A DNA stretch of 64,000 bases from Methyloceanibacter stevinii (GTDB lineage: Bacteria > Pseudomonadota > Alphaproteobacteria > Rhizobiales > Methyloligellaceae): NCBI RefSeq assembly GCF_001723355.1, contig NZ_LPWE01000011.1, positions 310,001 to 374,000 of the forward strand, in the 5' to 3' direction. This document shows, in pieces, positions 18,924 through 29,707 of the stretch. The position numbers and the translations under genes were made by a program. Each line of letters opens with the position of its first letter. Positions within the stretch are counted from its first letter, which is position 1. Under the pieces are notes generated by a model that saw only the letters and a program-made list of their open reading frames with translations, was not told where the DNA came from and did no database searches.

Positions 18924-19541
18924 CTAGCTCTTCATCGCGTCGTTGAAGTTCTTGGCTGTCGTCTCGAGCGATTTCGCAAAGGCATTGCGCGACTGGTCGA
19001 GCGCGTCGCTCATCGCCGACCAGGAGGATTGGCCCGCCTTGGTCAGTTCGTCGACTTTCGCCGTGAGATCCGCTTGGGCCTTCTTGGCGTCCGCCTGGAG
19101 CTGCGCGACCTGGGCCTGCGCTTGCGCCTTGTTCTTGTCGTTGACGTCGCTCACGCGCGCCATGTAGGCATTGACCGTGTCCTGCCAAGCTTGAACTTGC
19201 GCTTGGGCCCGCGCCTGGAACATGGCCTGATTGTCTTTCAGAAGGCCGGCCCAGTCGCCGGCGTTGTTCTGAAAGTTGGCCCAGAGGGTTTCCATGTCGG
19301 CCTTGGCCTGGGCCACGGAAGCCTCGCCCTGCGCCTGTGCGGTATTGATGTCGCGCTGGCCTTGCTCGACCCATTGATTCAATTGCGCAATGGCCTGCTC
19401 GGCTTGAGCGCGCGAATTCGCATCGAGTTTGTCGAGATTGGCCTGCAGCGTTCCGGCGTTGGCGGCCATCTCGTCGAGACGTGCTTTCGCCCAATCGACG
19501 AACACATTCACACTGTTCTGAAGGGAAGATTGTTCACTCAT
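18924..19541 (-). CDS. Ala/Gln-rich coiled-coil protein, phasin-like
   Basis: The 205-aa product has no signal peptide or membrane helix. It is almost entirely helical, with heptad-like Ala, Gln, Lys and Asp repeats (QAQAQVAQLQADAKKAQADLT) and Trp-containing amphipathic segments. This resembles phasins and apolipoprotein-like coiled-coil proteins that coat granules or membranes, but no diagnostic motif is present. It is divergent from a TetR gene across 450 bp and has its own terminator. Granule binding is a guess from composition. Confidence 0.6.
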   Translation of the reverse strand: MSEQSSLQNSVNVFVDWAKARLDEMAANAGTLQANLDKLDANSRAQAEQAIAQLNQWVEQGQRDINTAQAQGEASVAQAKADMETLWANFQNNAGDWAGLLKDNQAMFQARAQAQVQAWQDTVNAYMARVSDVNDKNKAQAQAQVAQLQADAKKAQADLTAKVDELTKAGQSSWSAMSDALDQSRNAFAKSLETTAKNFNDAMKS

Positions 19542-19991
19542 ATCTCAGGCCTCACTTGCTTGGAGTTTCCAGGGACAGCCAATTGGACACCAATTCCATT
19601 GCCGCTCTCTTTTTGTATGTGCGGCTGCTGGCCGAAAGCCGCGTAGCGACAGCATTGAAAGCATCGTCGGGACGCTGCAGCGATACGGGACTCCCGTAAC
19701 AGCAATGTGGTGACTGTCGGCCTAACTGCACAGATCAATACCTGCCGGCGTGCGAAAAACTTTGGCCCACCGACCGCGGCACGGAGAGCCCGGCACCGCA
19801 TCGTTGGGTGTGCCCAGACGTCATCCGGCCAGAACCCAGAACAATGGCGAGAGGCCAAACTCCGGTGGCTAGCCACAACATTTGCAACATATTCCCGTCA
19901 TTTTTGCCAAACCTGCATTTTGGCATGGTTTTGGAGGCCATGTTACCAAAGCCAATCAGAGGTGCGCTGGCTGGCTTTTCAGGGGTTTAGG
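19542..19991. other. 450-bp divergent regulatory region with palindromes
   Basis: No gene is seen. The region separates the coiled-coil gene from the TetR gene. It holds TACGGG-act-CCCGTA (19684-19698), the perfect palindrome GTGGCTAGCCAC (19865-19876) and the inverted repeat TGCCAAA-N7-TTTGGCA (19905-19925), all candidates for operators. Confidence 0.55.
19905..19925. promoter_or_regulatory. possible TetR operator, inverted repeat TGCCAAA-N7-TTTGGCA
   Basis: A perfect 7-bp inverted repeat with a 7-bp spacer lies about 70-85 bp before the likely start of the TetR-family gene. TetR proteins often repress their own promoter through such sites. The link is by position only. Confidence 0.4.
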
Positions 19992-20612
19992 TTGCTGAAA
20001 CGACGAGTTGAATCCGGTCCGCGCTTCCACCGGGAGACGTGGCTCGCCGCGGCGCTGAATGTTCTGGCCGAGGAAGGGCAGGCAAAGCTGCGGATCGACA
20101 AACTCGCGGCCGATCTCGGCGTCACCAAAGGCAGCTTCTATCATCATTTCAGATCGCGGGACGATTTCGTCCAGAAGCTCCTCGACTTCTGGTCTCGGAG
20201 CTACACGGATCGCGTCATCAAGGAGGTCGGGGCCCTTCAGGTGTCTGCGCGCGAGCGCGTCCTTGAGATGATGCGCCTCATCGTTCGCGAGCGATTGGAC
20301 CGGTATGACATCGCCTTTCGGAGTTGGGCGGCTCAAGAGCCGTCCGTGGCCGAGATGGTTCGGAAAGTCGATGCCAGGCGTCACCTCTTTTGCCGGTCGC
20401 TATTTGCGGAGATGGGTTTCGAAGGCGCGGAGCTCGAATTTCGCACCCATGCTTTCCTTGCCTATCAAGTGGGGAAGGGGGTCATCTATGTCCCCGAAGC
20501 GTTGCGCGACCCCGACGAACGGCTTCGTTGGGCGGAAGGCTTTTTCGCCAATCCGTATTTGCCGGGCGACGCTTGTATCTCAGCAGACGCCGGGGCCGAC
20601 GCGGCTGTCTAG
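19992..20612 (+). CDS. TetR/AcrR-family transcriptional regulator
   Basis: The N-terminal helix-turn-helix is clear: RIDKLAADLGVTKGSFYHHFRSRDDFVQKLLDFW. The following helical ligand domain is not informative about the effector. The open frame extends upstream to 19707 but that part lacks family resemblance. I place the start at TTG 19992, about 7 bp after AGGGG; GTG near 19962 is an alternative. The product is about 206 aa, normal for the family. It probably controls itself and the divergent coiled-coil gene (inference). Confidence 0.8.
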   Translation: MLKRRVESGPRFHRETWLAAALNVLAEEGQAKLRIDKLAADLGVTKGSFYHHFRSRDDFVQKLLDFWSRSYTDRVIKEVGALQVSARERVLEMMRLIVRERLDRYDIAFRSWAAQEPSVAEMVRKVDARRHLFCRSLFAEMGFEGAELEFRTHAFLAYQVGKGVIYVPEALRDPDERLRWAEGFFANPYLPGDACISADAGADAAV

Positions 20613-20674
20613 GCTGGCAGTCGCATACGACTTAGCACCTCTGAGATCCGATCCGCGCAGGCAGGCCAGCCTCG

Positions 20675-21801
20675 TCAATCCGCCTGGGGCGGTATCGCTC
20701 CGAAACGATCGAAAATCTCCTGTAGGCTCGCCGTGTCGCGCTCGGGAAGGCTCGTGCCGTGTTCGAGCGCGTCGCCGAAGACAAACGCACCCGCGCCCGA
20801 GTCTGCGAGCGACTGACGTGCTGAGCGGCCTTGGCCGAGAGCGCCGCCGAGGATCTCCTTCAGGATATCGCCGAAGATGCCCCCGCCTTGAGGTTGGGGC
20901 TGCGCCTGTCCGCCGCCAGCGGGTGTGCCTGGGCCGCCCGGGCCGACGATCACCGGTTTGACGCGCCCCTCCTGAACGGCCTTGCCGAGTTCCTTCAAGA
21001 TCTGTCCGAAGATGTCGCCGCCTGGTGTCACCGGGCCGCCAGGGAAGGTTTGATCGCCGCCCGATGCAGGGGGACGGGGAACCGGCTGCGATTGGGTGCC
21101 CGTGTCCGGCAGTTCGGCAGAGACGTCCGGGACGGGAAACTTGGGCCTTGCGGGCTCGGCAGGCGCGCGGCGGCGTCGCCGACCGAATCCAGGATATCGC
21201 CAATCGGTGGCACCGGACTTTGCCCCGGTTGATAGGGGGCCGACGAGCCGCCGCCCTGCTGGAAAATCTCGCGGAAGATATCGAAGATTCCCCCGCCGCC
21301 GGGTCCCGGCTGTTGGGGCTCCGGCTGTCTCGGCATCGGTTGCCGTGGCATCGGCTGTTGCGGTGCGGGTCCGGCCTGGCCCGAACTGCCGCGCATCAGG
21401 CCCGACAGAAGCATCCCCACCAGGACCGGCAGGATCTTCTCGAGGATCGCCCCGCCCACGCCGGACAGTTGCTGCGCGTGGGCGGCTACCGCCCGGCTGG
21501 CCTGCGGTGACCCGAACAGGTTGGCCAAGACCGCGTTGCCGGAAGCGACCCCCTCCGGCGAGAGCGCGACGTCCGGGTCGTCATACATGGCGTAAAGACT
21601 GGGCTGGCGCCCCGCCACATCGAACAGGTCACCGAGCCCTTCGGGCGTCGCGGTGGACCGTTTCAGGCCAAGGGAGATCGCAGGCAGAAGGGCGGCGACT
21701 GCGGCCTCGGTCTGTTCAGGGGTCAGGTCGTAGGCACGTGCGATGAGGTTCATGGCGTCGCCGTGCTGAGAGGCGGCGAGGATGTCTTGCAACGTTGCCA
21801 T
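20675..21801 (-). CDS. DUF937-family protein (one frameshift)
   Basis: The N-terminal 130 residues match the DUF937 pattern of unknown function: AYDLTPEQTEAAVAALLPAISLGLKR, NAVLANLFGSPQASRAVAAHAQQLSGV and ILEKILPVLVGMLLSGLMR. A Pro/Gln/Gly-rich linker with PMPRQ repeats follows. It holds three copies of a short GGxIFxxIxxEI-type motif (GGGIFDIFREIFQ, GGDIFGQILKELG, GGGIFGDILKEILG). The frame breaks near 21141; one base joins PQGPKFPVPDVSAELP to the tail, giving about 375 aa. AGGAGG precedes the ATG. It follows the 164-aa gene on the same strand by 33 bp. Confidence 0.75.
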
Positions 21802-21834
21802 GCTGGAATCCTCCTTCCGTGAGTTGCCCGCAGC

Positions 21835-22329
21835 TCAAGCGCTGAGGGTCTTCTGTATGTCAGCCAATGTCGCTTTTTCCGCGTCGCTCACCCTGACCCC
21901 GCCAAAGCCGAGAAAGCCGCCTTCCTTGGAGGCTTCCGCAACCTTCAAGCTGATCTCTTCCAGCCAGGCCTTGAAGGCGGCGGCGTCCCCAGGCGCCTTG
22001 GCGTCCAGAATGCGGGCGACATCGGCGAGGACGGCCAGCGCCTTGGGCACGACGTCGTCCGGCGTGGCGCCGGCAAAGCGTGCCTTCAGGGCTTCTATGA
22101 TTTCACCGCGCCCATCCGCGGACTCGAAATCGGTGACGACGGCTTTGACCAACGGATCGGCACTCGGATCCGACTTAGCCGTGGCGAGGGCTGTGCCGCT
22201 TGCAAACGACTCCTTGAGCATTCCCCACAGCCCGCTGGGGTCGGCGGCTGTGATCGCCATGCCGGCGATCGTGGGGCTCATCAGGATCGTGATCCATTCG
22301 TCTTGTGTGAAGCTTTGTTTGTCGGCCAT
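21835..22329 (-). CDS. conserved hypothetical cytosolic protein (164 aa)
   Basis: The product starts MADKQSFTQDEWITILMSPTIAGMAITAADPSG and is Ala-rich, soluble and helical, with no signal peptide. GGFLGFGGVRVSDAEKATL near the end is distinctive. GAGGAGGCGCC precedes the ATG, so expression is likely. It forms a probable two-gene operon with the DUF937 gene. I do not recognise a family with a known function. Confidence 0.65.
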   Translation of the reverse strand: MADKQSFTQDEWITILMSPTIAGMAITAADPSGLWGMLKESFASGTALATAKSDPSADPLVKAVVTDFESADGRGEIIEALKARFAGATPDDVVPKALAVLADVARILDAKAPGDAAAFKAWLEEISLKVAEASKEGGFLGFGGVRVSDAEKATLADIQKTLSA

Positions 22330-22590
22330 CGGCGCCTCCTCATAGAACGTAAGTTCCTATCAAAAGAACTGCACAATATCGAAGCAACGCGATCTTCGCG
22401 GGGGCGATCTGCGTGCCCGACCATCTAGATCGGACAGTGTATCCTGATCGTTCTCCCGCATTCGGCAATCTTTTTGGCGAACAAAGTCCGTGCGTGGCGG
22501 TTAATGACAATGATGGCCTTGTAAATTGGCGTAGTTGGTTACACCTAACGGGTTATTCGTGGCAGACAACGGGCATCAGAGGGGGGATGT

Positions 22591-23045
22591 ATGCGCGGTG
22601 GAGCATTCGGCCTTGGCGTAAGACGCGCCAGTCTCGCAGTAGCGGCGGTCGTCGTGAGTGTGTTCATGGCCGGACAGTCGTCGGCGAAGGCGGCTACAGA
22701 CGAGGTCAGCATGGAACTCAATAAGTTGAGCAACGATGCGGCCGGCTGTCAGGCCTATTTCGTCTTCGATAACCAGGCGCTGCCGAATACGACAAGCTGA
22801 AAATCGATCTGGTCGTTTTCAACTCCGAAGATGTTTTCGAGCGCCGGTTCGCCATGAGCGTCGCGCCGCTCGATGCCAAGAAGCGCACCTTGCGGATGTT
22901 CGAGTTCAAGAAGATCGCCTGCGACAAGATCGGGAGTTTCCTGATCAACGGTGTGCTTGAGTGCCAGCAGGGCAAAAAAACCAAGTCAGATTGCGTTCAG
23001 CGCCTCGTGCCGTCGAGCCGGGTCGACGTTGAACTTACGAAATAG
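22591..23045 (+). CDS. small secreted protein of unknown function (one frameshift)
   Basis: An N-terminal signal peptide (RRASLAVAAVVVSVFMAGQSSAKA) follows the ribosome site AGAGGGGGGA. The frame breaks near 22777 (ccag-gcgctg); one added G gives DNQGAAEYDKLKIDLVVFNSEDV and continues to TAG 23043-23045, about 151 aa. The mature part has several Cys (AAGCQAYF, KKIACDKI, LECQQG, SDCVQR), fitting a disulfide-bonded periplasmic protein. It lies before the L,D-transpeptidase on the same strand. No family recognised. Confidence 0.6.
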
Positions 23046-23143
23046 ATCGGCGCAGAAATCGAGATTTGCGTCACGTTCTTGTAACTAGTTTCCCGGAAAA
23101 CGGGTGTGTGATTCCACTCGTTTGACCGCAGCGAGGAAGAATT

Positions 23144-25002
23144 ATGAGGTTTACGCACCTCTCCACCTTGGCAGTCTTATTCGTCCCGGCGCTCCCGCTG
23201 TGCGCGGGCGCGGCTGAAACGCAGCCTTCGGCCATGAGTGCTTCGCCTACGGCCATGAGTGCTTCGGATGCGGCGGAAATCTCTAAGGCGCCCCTGGTCG
23301 AGCTGATCGACACCGGCCCCGCAGGTATCACCGATGCACCGGTGGTCGCTGGCGACAACGAACCCCTCGAGGCCTCCGAGCTTGACACACAGGAACAGGA
23401 GCTGTCCGACGGGCTCGATGTGGTTCAGGTCATGCAGCCGATTGCAATGTCCGAAAACCTTGATGCCGCGGAACCGCGCCACGAGCAACTGGCGGGCCTC
23501 CAACTGCCCGACGCCGTGCCGCTCGAGGGCGCCAAGCTCGTGCCGGTCTCGCTGACGACACCGTCTCTCAAGGAAATCGCCCTTCAGTCCAAAGCGGTGC
23601 CCGAGCCGTTGGATGAGACGGTCGCGCGCGACGACCTGGTGGAAATCGAGCCGAGCGAACCGATTGAGCCCGTGGAGATTGCGTCCACGGACATTAGCGG
23701 GCGGCATATCGCTGAACCGCTGACACTCATCATCTCGCTGAAAGACCAGCAGCTCCATGTCTACCGCGGACTTGAGCGTGTCGAGAGCACGCGCGTGTCG
23801 AGCGGCAAGACCGGATACCAAACGCTGACCGGTGTATTCGGCATTCTGGAGAAGAAGCCGGAGCACTTCTCGAACTTGTATGATGCCGCGCCGATGCCGT
23901 GGATGCAGCGCCTGACGCGCTCCGGGACCGCTTTGCATGCCGGCGCCGTGCCGAACTATCCGGCGTCCCACGGCTGCGTACGCATGCCCTATGCGTTCGC
24001 GCCCAAGCTCTTCCGCATGACGGAGGTCGGCGGCAAGGTCGCCATGACGACGGGGCCGATGGTTGCGCCGAAACGCATCGAGAGCGCTGCCCTGGTGATG
24101 CCGGCAGCAGCGGCAGACCCGAGCGATGTGTCGGCTGACGACAGCGTCGATGCGGGCCTTCGCGCCGGCGCCCTGGCGGCCGCCTTTGCGCCCGAGGAGA
24201 AGCTTGCAGCGGCGACCGGTGATGCCGGCGACGCCGAAGAAGAAGACGAAAGGGCTTGGCATATTCTCGTGACCCGCCGCGAGGAGCGGGATATCGCGAT
24301 CGGCACGCAAGAGGCTCTTGCGGCCATGGGCTACCTCGAACCCCAGGATCAATTCGTCGGCTACCTCGGGGATGGCACCAGGAAGGCCATCCGTGCCTTC
24401 GAGAAGGACCATGGTCTGCGGCAGCGGGGGATCTTCAGCGAGGATATCGCGGCCAAAGTCTACGAGGCCGCCGGCAAGGGGCCGCTTCCCGACGCTATCT
24501 GTTCTTGCGCAAAGGTTTCAGCCGGGTCCGGCATGTTCCGGTGCAGCTGAGCGATCCCAAGAAGCCGCTCGGGACACATCTTTTCACCTATGTACAGCCC
24601 AGCGATGGAAGTGATCCAGGCTGGGTCGGGTTCAGCCTTGAGGGCGAGGACTCCCAGTCGGTGCTCGACCGGATCACGATTCCCGAGGATATGAAGGACG
24701 AGATCGCGGGCGGCCTGACCTCGGGCGCGTCGTTCATCGTCGCCGATGTCGGCAAGCACTCATCTGTCCTTCCCGAGGGTGACGACTTCATCGTGCGGAC
24801 GACTGACTCGGCGAAGTCCAACGTTGTCGCGGAGAAGGCAAAGGCCCAACAGCGTAATCTTGCGCGTCAACGCGCCTCGCAGAAGAAACGCTTCGCCCGC
24901 GAAGAAACGCAGCGTCGTCGCGTCATCACGAGACAAAGGACGACCACCCGGCGCTCAGTCTCGGCTCCGCGCGGATTCGGCCTCTTCCGGCGCGGTCGCT
25001 AG
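23144..25002 (+). CDS. large L,D-transpeptidase (YkuD domain) with peptidoglycan-binding region (one frameshift)
   Basis: A signal peptide (LSTLAVLFVPALPLCAGAAE) is followed by an acidic Pro/Glu-rich linker and the YkuD catalytic domain from LTLIISLKDQQLHVYRG to the active site SHGCVRMP (Cys near residue 278). A peptidoglycan-binding-like helix unit follows (LAAMGYLEPQDQFVGYLGDGTRKAIRAFEKDHGL). The frame breaks near 24494 (cccgac-gctatc); one G restores LPDGYLFLRKGFSRV and the chain runs to a very basic tail ending RRSVSAPRGFGLFRRGR. About 619 aa. The enzyme would make 3-3 crosslinks or attach proteins to the wall. GAGGAAG precedes the ATG. Confidence 0.85.
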
Positions 25003-25050
25003 GCCAACGGCTTCCGCTCACGCTCGCCAAGCCGGGCTCCTTCAGGGTTC

Positions 25051-26576
25051 TCAACGCTGGCCGTGGGACGTCTCGTATTCGTCGCGCAAACGGCGTCTGA
25101 GCAGTTTGCCGTTCGGTCCTTTCGGTAGCGACTCCACCTCCGCATAGATGCGCGGGCATTTGTAGCGCGCGAGCTTTTCGGCGGCGTGCCGCTCTATATC
25201 CGCCAGGTCGACCTGCCCGTGCGGCACGTAGAATGCTGCGATCACCGTCGTGTCGGCCTTGACCAGCACCTCCACGGCGGCGCTCTCGGCGATGTCCGGG
25301 TGGGCGTTGAGAACGTTCTCGACTTCGAGAGGCGAGACCCGGATGCCGCCCGCATTCATCATGTCGTCGGCGCGCCCGAGATAGGTAAGCGCCCCGTCCG
25401 GCGCCATGCTCACGAGGTCGCCCGTCAAGAACCACTCGCCGTCAAAGCGGGCTGCCGTCTCCGCCTCGGCGTTCCAGTAGAAGAGCATTACGCCGGGGTC
25501 GCGTCGCGAGACACTGAGGACGCCGTGTTCGCCGCGCGCGACGCAGCCGTTCTCGCCGAGCACAGCCACCCGCCGTCCGGCTTGCGGAAAGCCCAGCGTG
25601 CCATGAGGGGCAGGGTGATCCGGACTGCCCGACACGAAGGTGGAGCATTCGGACATGCCGAATGCTTCGAAGATCGGCGTGCCCGTGGCGTCTTCCCAAT
25701 GCGCCCGCGTCGCGTCCGGCAGCTTCTCACCGGCTGAGAGACCATGGCGCAGCGAGGCGCAACGACCGGGCGGCGTTCTGAGGAGTTGCCGGTAGACCCC
25801 CGGCGAGGCCGCGAACAGGGTGGTCTCGTGCGCGCCTATGAGGGCGCCAAGCTGATCGGGCGTCACGCCGTTTGCAGGGATCAGAGACGTGGCGCCGTGC
25901 GACCAGGGATCCAGCAATCCAGTCCCCAGCGTGTAGGTCCAGTTGAAGGATCCCGCATGCATCAGCCGGTCGTCCTCGGTCAGCCCATACCACCCGTCCC
26001 ACATCATGCGGCGCGCCCAGATGGCCCGATGGGCGTGCGTGACTGCGCGCGGACTGCCCGACGTGCCGGATGTATAGATGATGTAAGCGGGACGGTTCGG
26101 ATCGCCGAGCGCATAGCCGGCCGCCGGCAACCGGTAGAGGGACCGAAAGGCGTCCTCTCCCATCACCGGGCACGGCGTGTTAGGCGGCACGGCGATCCCG
26201 CGCCGGCGACGATCAGCCGGGGCGAGACGTCCTCGCAGATTTGCGAAACTTCCTCTTCCGTCAGGAGCGCGGACGTCGGAACGGGAATGATGTCGGCGGC
26301 AAGCGCCGCCAAATAGCAGATCGGGAACTCGACGCTGTTGCCGAGGCGCATGAGGAGCCGGTCGCCGGGCTCGAGACCTTGTTCCTTGAGACCCGTTGCG
26401 GCGCCGAGCACGGCCGCCTCCAGCGCCCCATAGCTCCAGGTCTCCGCGCCATCGGGCGAGACCACGGACAGCGCTGTTTTCTCGCTGAGGTCGCCCGCCC
26501 GGTACAGGACATAAGCCGCGAGGTTGAACGGCTCGGGGCAGGGAGGCGGCGGGCCCTGATCGAAGATCGCATCCAT
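25051..26576 (-). CDS. AMP-forming acyl-CoA synthetase/ligase (one frameshift)
   Basis: The ANL-superfamily signature [19 protein letters not shown] is present with FEAFGMSECSTF, GEWFLTGDLVSM and the C-terminal hinge and lysine in SLPKGPNGKLLRRRLR. These enzymes activate a carboxylic acid as the acyl-AMP and pass it to CoA. The N-terminal part (from MDAIFDQGPPPPCP) is in another frame; one missing G near 26198 joins VAGAGIAVPPNTPCP. About 509 aa. The layout resembles benzoate-CoA-ligase-like enzymes, but the substrate cannot be set. It follows glgB on the same strand. Confidence 0.85.
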
Positions 26577-26659
26577 GCCAGGCCTGCTACGCGCTTCGCC
26601 TGTCCCTTGCAAGCCTTGCCGCATCCCCAACGCGATGCGGTCTAGCCGCCGGTCGCGGC

Positions 26660-28902
26660 CTAACCCTCGGGCGTCAGGATCAGCGTCGACAGCGGCGGCA
26701 AGGTCAGCTTCACCGAGTAGGGGCGCCCATGGCACCGCACCTTTTCGGCCTTCACCGCGCCCAGATTGCCACGCCGGAGCCGCCATAGAGCTTGCAGTCC
26801 GTGTTGACCCGTTCGAGCCAACGTCCGCCGGACGGCACGCCTACGCGGTAGCCCTCACGCGTCACCGGGGTGAAGTTGCAGACGACGAGGGCGGGCGCAT
26901 CGCCGTCATTGCCCAGGCGCAGGAAGGAAATCACGCTTGCTTCGTTGTCCGTCGTGTCGACCCACTCGAAGCCGCGCGGTTCCGTGTCGTAGACGTGCAA
27001 AGCGGGCGTCTCGCGGTAGAGCCGATTGAGATCGCCGATGAGTTTCTGCACGCCCTGGTGCATGCCGTCGGCGAGCAAGTGCCAATCGAGACTCTGGTCG
27101 TGATTCCATTCCGCCTCTTGTGCGAACTCGCCACCCATGAAGAGAAGTTTCTTGCCCGGATGACCCCACATGAAACCGAAATAGGCGCGCAGGTTAGCGA
27201 ATTTCTGCCAGCGGTCGCCGGGCATCTTGTTGAGGAGAGAGCCCTTGCCGTGCACGACCTCGTCATGGGACAGCGGCAGCACGAAGTTCTCCGAGTAGGC
27301 ATAGAGCAAGCCGAAGGTGAGCTTGTCTTGATGATGACTGCGATGGATGGGCTCGTTCTGCATGTACACGAGCGTGTCGTGCATCCAGCCCATGTTCCAT
27401 TTGAAGCCGAAGCCGAGCCCGCCCACATAGGTCGGCCGTGAGACGCCGGGCCAGGCGGTCGACTCTTCGGCCACGGTCGTGGCGCCGGGCTCTTGTGCGA
27501 ACACGAGCTCGTTCAAGCGCTTCAGGAAGGCGATGGCCTCAAGGTTCTCGTTGCCGCCGAACTTGTTCGGGATCCACTCGCCGTCCTCGCGGCTGTAGTC
27601 GAGGTAGAGCATCGAGGCGACGGCATCCACGCGCAATCCGTCGATCCCGAACCGCTCCATCCAGAACAGCGCGTTGGCCAGGAGGAAGTTCATCACTTCG
27701 CGCCGGCCGTAATTGTAAATCAGCGTATTCCAGTCTTTGTGGAAGCCGAGCCGCGGATCCTCGTGCTCGTAGAGAGCCGTGCCGTCGAACCGGCCGAGAC
27801 CATGAGAATCGGTCGGGAAGTGGGCCGAGACCCAGTCGACCATGACGCCGATCCCGGCGGCGTGAAACCGTGCAACGAAGTCGGAGAACTCTTCCGGCGT
27901 GCCGAAGCGCGAGGTGGGCGCAAACAGTCCGATGGGCTGATAGCCCCAGGACCCGTCGAACGGATACTCGCTCACCGGCATCAGCTCGATATGGGTGAAG
28001 CCGAGCTTCTGCACATAGGGAATGAGCTTGTCCGCAAGCTCGGCGTAGGAGAGGTAGTCATTGCCCGGCCCGCGCATCCACGACCCAAGATGAAGCTCGT
28101 AGATCGAGATGGGCGCGTGGATGTCGTGAGCCGTTTGCCGGTGTTTCCGCCAATCTGAGCCGGCGGCCGGGCGGCGGGGCATCGGATGAACGATGGAGGC
28201 CGTAGCGGGCGGACGTTCTTGCTGAAAGCCGAACGGGTCCGACTTCAGCGGCAGCAACTCGTTGCCGGGGCCCAGGATCTCGTATTTGTACAGCGCGCCG
28301 GCTTCGAGACCTGGTACGAATATCTCCCAGACGCCCGCCTCGGGACGCTTGCGCATCACATGACGGCGGCCGTCCCAGTCGTTGAACGGGCCGACCACGC
28401 TGACGCGGGCGGCATTGGGCGCCCAGACGGCGAAGCCGACACCCTCGACGCCCTCGTGCCGGATGAGATGAGCGCCGAGCTTCTCGTAGAGCCGCAGATG
28501 AGTGCCTTCACCCAACAGATGCAGATCGAGTTCGCCGAGGATCGGTCCGAACCGGTACGAGTCGTCGATTTCCTCCGTCTCGCCGTCCCGCACACAGCGC
28601 TTGAGATAGGCGCTCGTGAACGTCATCGGCACCTTGGCGCCGAAAATGCCCGCCTCGTGCAGCCGGACAAGCGGAATTTCCTCGCCCGTCTCCGGATCGA
28701 AAACGCTGACGGAGTCCACGTCGGGAAGAAAGGCGCGGACCGATGCGCCGTCGCGGGACCGCTTCAGCCCGAGAACCGCGTACGGATTGCCGTGCTCGCC
28801 GCGCGCAATGGCGTCCATGTCGGCTTGGCTCGGCATCCAGCTCTTGCGGGGCAAAGGCGTGGCGGAGGTCGGGGCGGGTCGCGGCACGATAGGGTCTTTC
28901 AC
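26660..28902 (-). CDS. glgB: 1,4-alpha-glucan branching enzyme (frameshift near the C-terminus)
   Basis: GlgB forms alpha-1,6 branches in glycogen. The N-terminal CBM48-type domain contains [18 protein letters not shown]. The GH13 catalytic core has [17 protein letters not shown] (nucleophile Asp), [11 protein letters not shown] (acid/base Glu) and [13 protein letters not shown] (third Asp). As read the frame ends at [10 protein letters not shown] near 26752. One missing base near 26769 restores [24 protein letters not shown] and ends [13 protein letters not shown], the normal GlgB finish, at 26660. About 746 aa. No other glycogen gene is adjacent; pgi and zwf lie nearby. Confidence 0.93.
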
Positions 28903-29001
28903 GGGGCTAACGATTTGGGGCTTAGGGTTCCCATGTGGACTAGGAAAGGATGACGATACTGCGGCGCATGAGACGATCTCGGCCCAACAGTTGTGTATCG
29001 T

Positions 29002-29679
29002 CTAGCTGTCCGCACGAGACAGCCTCGCGCGTAAGCGCTCTATGTCGCCCAACGCGATACGGCGTGGGCCCGACTCAATCAAGCCCTGATTGGCGATATT
29101 TCGCAGAAGCCGCGCGATAACCTCCCGGCTGGTTCCGAGGTGACGGGCGATTTCATCCTGTGACAATGCCACGATGCCGGCGCCATCGGCCTTAGCGAGC
29201 AGGAGCGCGATGAGCCGTTCCTCCTGCGGCAGCCGCATACGCTGCTCGAGGAGTTGGAGCAGGGAGAAGACGCGCACCGAGAGCTGATCGAACAGAAATC
29301 GCTGCGCCGCGGGTTCGTGCGAGAACAGCTCGCGGAACACGCCGCCGGGGATCGCCAGAAACGCGGCGCCATCCTTGTCGGCGGCGGCAAAGGCCGGGTA
29401 GGGGATCTCGGAGAACAGGCTGTTCAGCGCGAGGATGCAGCTCTGTCCCGGTTCGACCCAGTAGAGCGTGCCTTCGCGGCCATCCTCCTCGATGTAGTAA
29501 ACGCGAATAGCCCCGCCCCGGACCAGATACACGCCGTCGACGGGATCGCCCGGCCGGAGAAGATCCGTCCCGGGCGTCACGGCCTTGGGCGCGATCGCCC
29601 CGAGCAGGCGGTCACGTGCCGCGGGGCTCATGGCGCGGACGAAGGGGAAAGCGGCGGAGACGTGGTCTGCAACGGTCAT
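29002..29679 (-). CDS. Crp/Fnr-family transcriptional regulator
   Basis: The 225-aa protein has an N-terminal cyclic-nucleotide-binding-like beta-roll (LLRPGDPVDGVYLVRGGAIRVYYIEEDGREGTLYWVEPG), a long dimer helix, and a C-terminal Crp-type helix-turn-helix (LSQDEIARHLGTSREVIARLLRNIANQGLIE). There is no N-terminal Cys cluster, so it is not an oxygen-sensing Fnr. The recognition helix SREVIAR has the Arg-Glu-x3-Arg pattern of CRP rather than the Glu-x2-Ser-Arg of FixK/Fnr, so it may not bind the FixK-type boxes seen here. It follows the DUF4242 gene by 28 bp. Confidence 0.88.
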   Translation of the reverse strand: MTVADHVSAAFPFVRAMSPAARDRLLGAIAPKAVTPGTDLLRPGDPVDGVYLVRGGAIRVYYIEEDGREGTLYWVEPGQSCILALNSLFSEIPYPAFAAADKDGAAFLAIPGGVFRELFSHEPAAQRFLFDQLSVRVFSLLQLLEQRMRLPQEERLIALLLAKADGAGIVALSQDEIARHLGTSREVIARLLRNIANQGLIESGPRRIALGDIERLRARLSRADS

Positions 29680-29707
29680 CCGCCACTTCTACGCGGAATG
29701 GGTGGGG

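Noticed and set aside
19707-19991. A long N-terminal extension of the TetR regulator
   Set aside because: It does not resemble a TetR N-terminus, contains the palindromes, and has no ribosome site.
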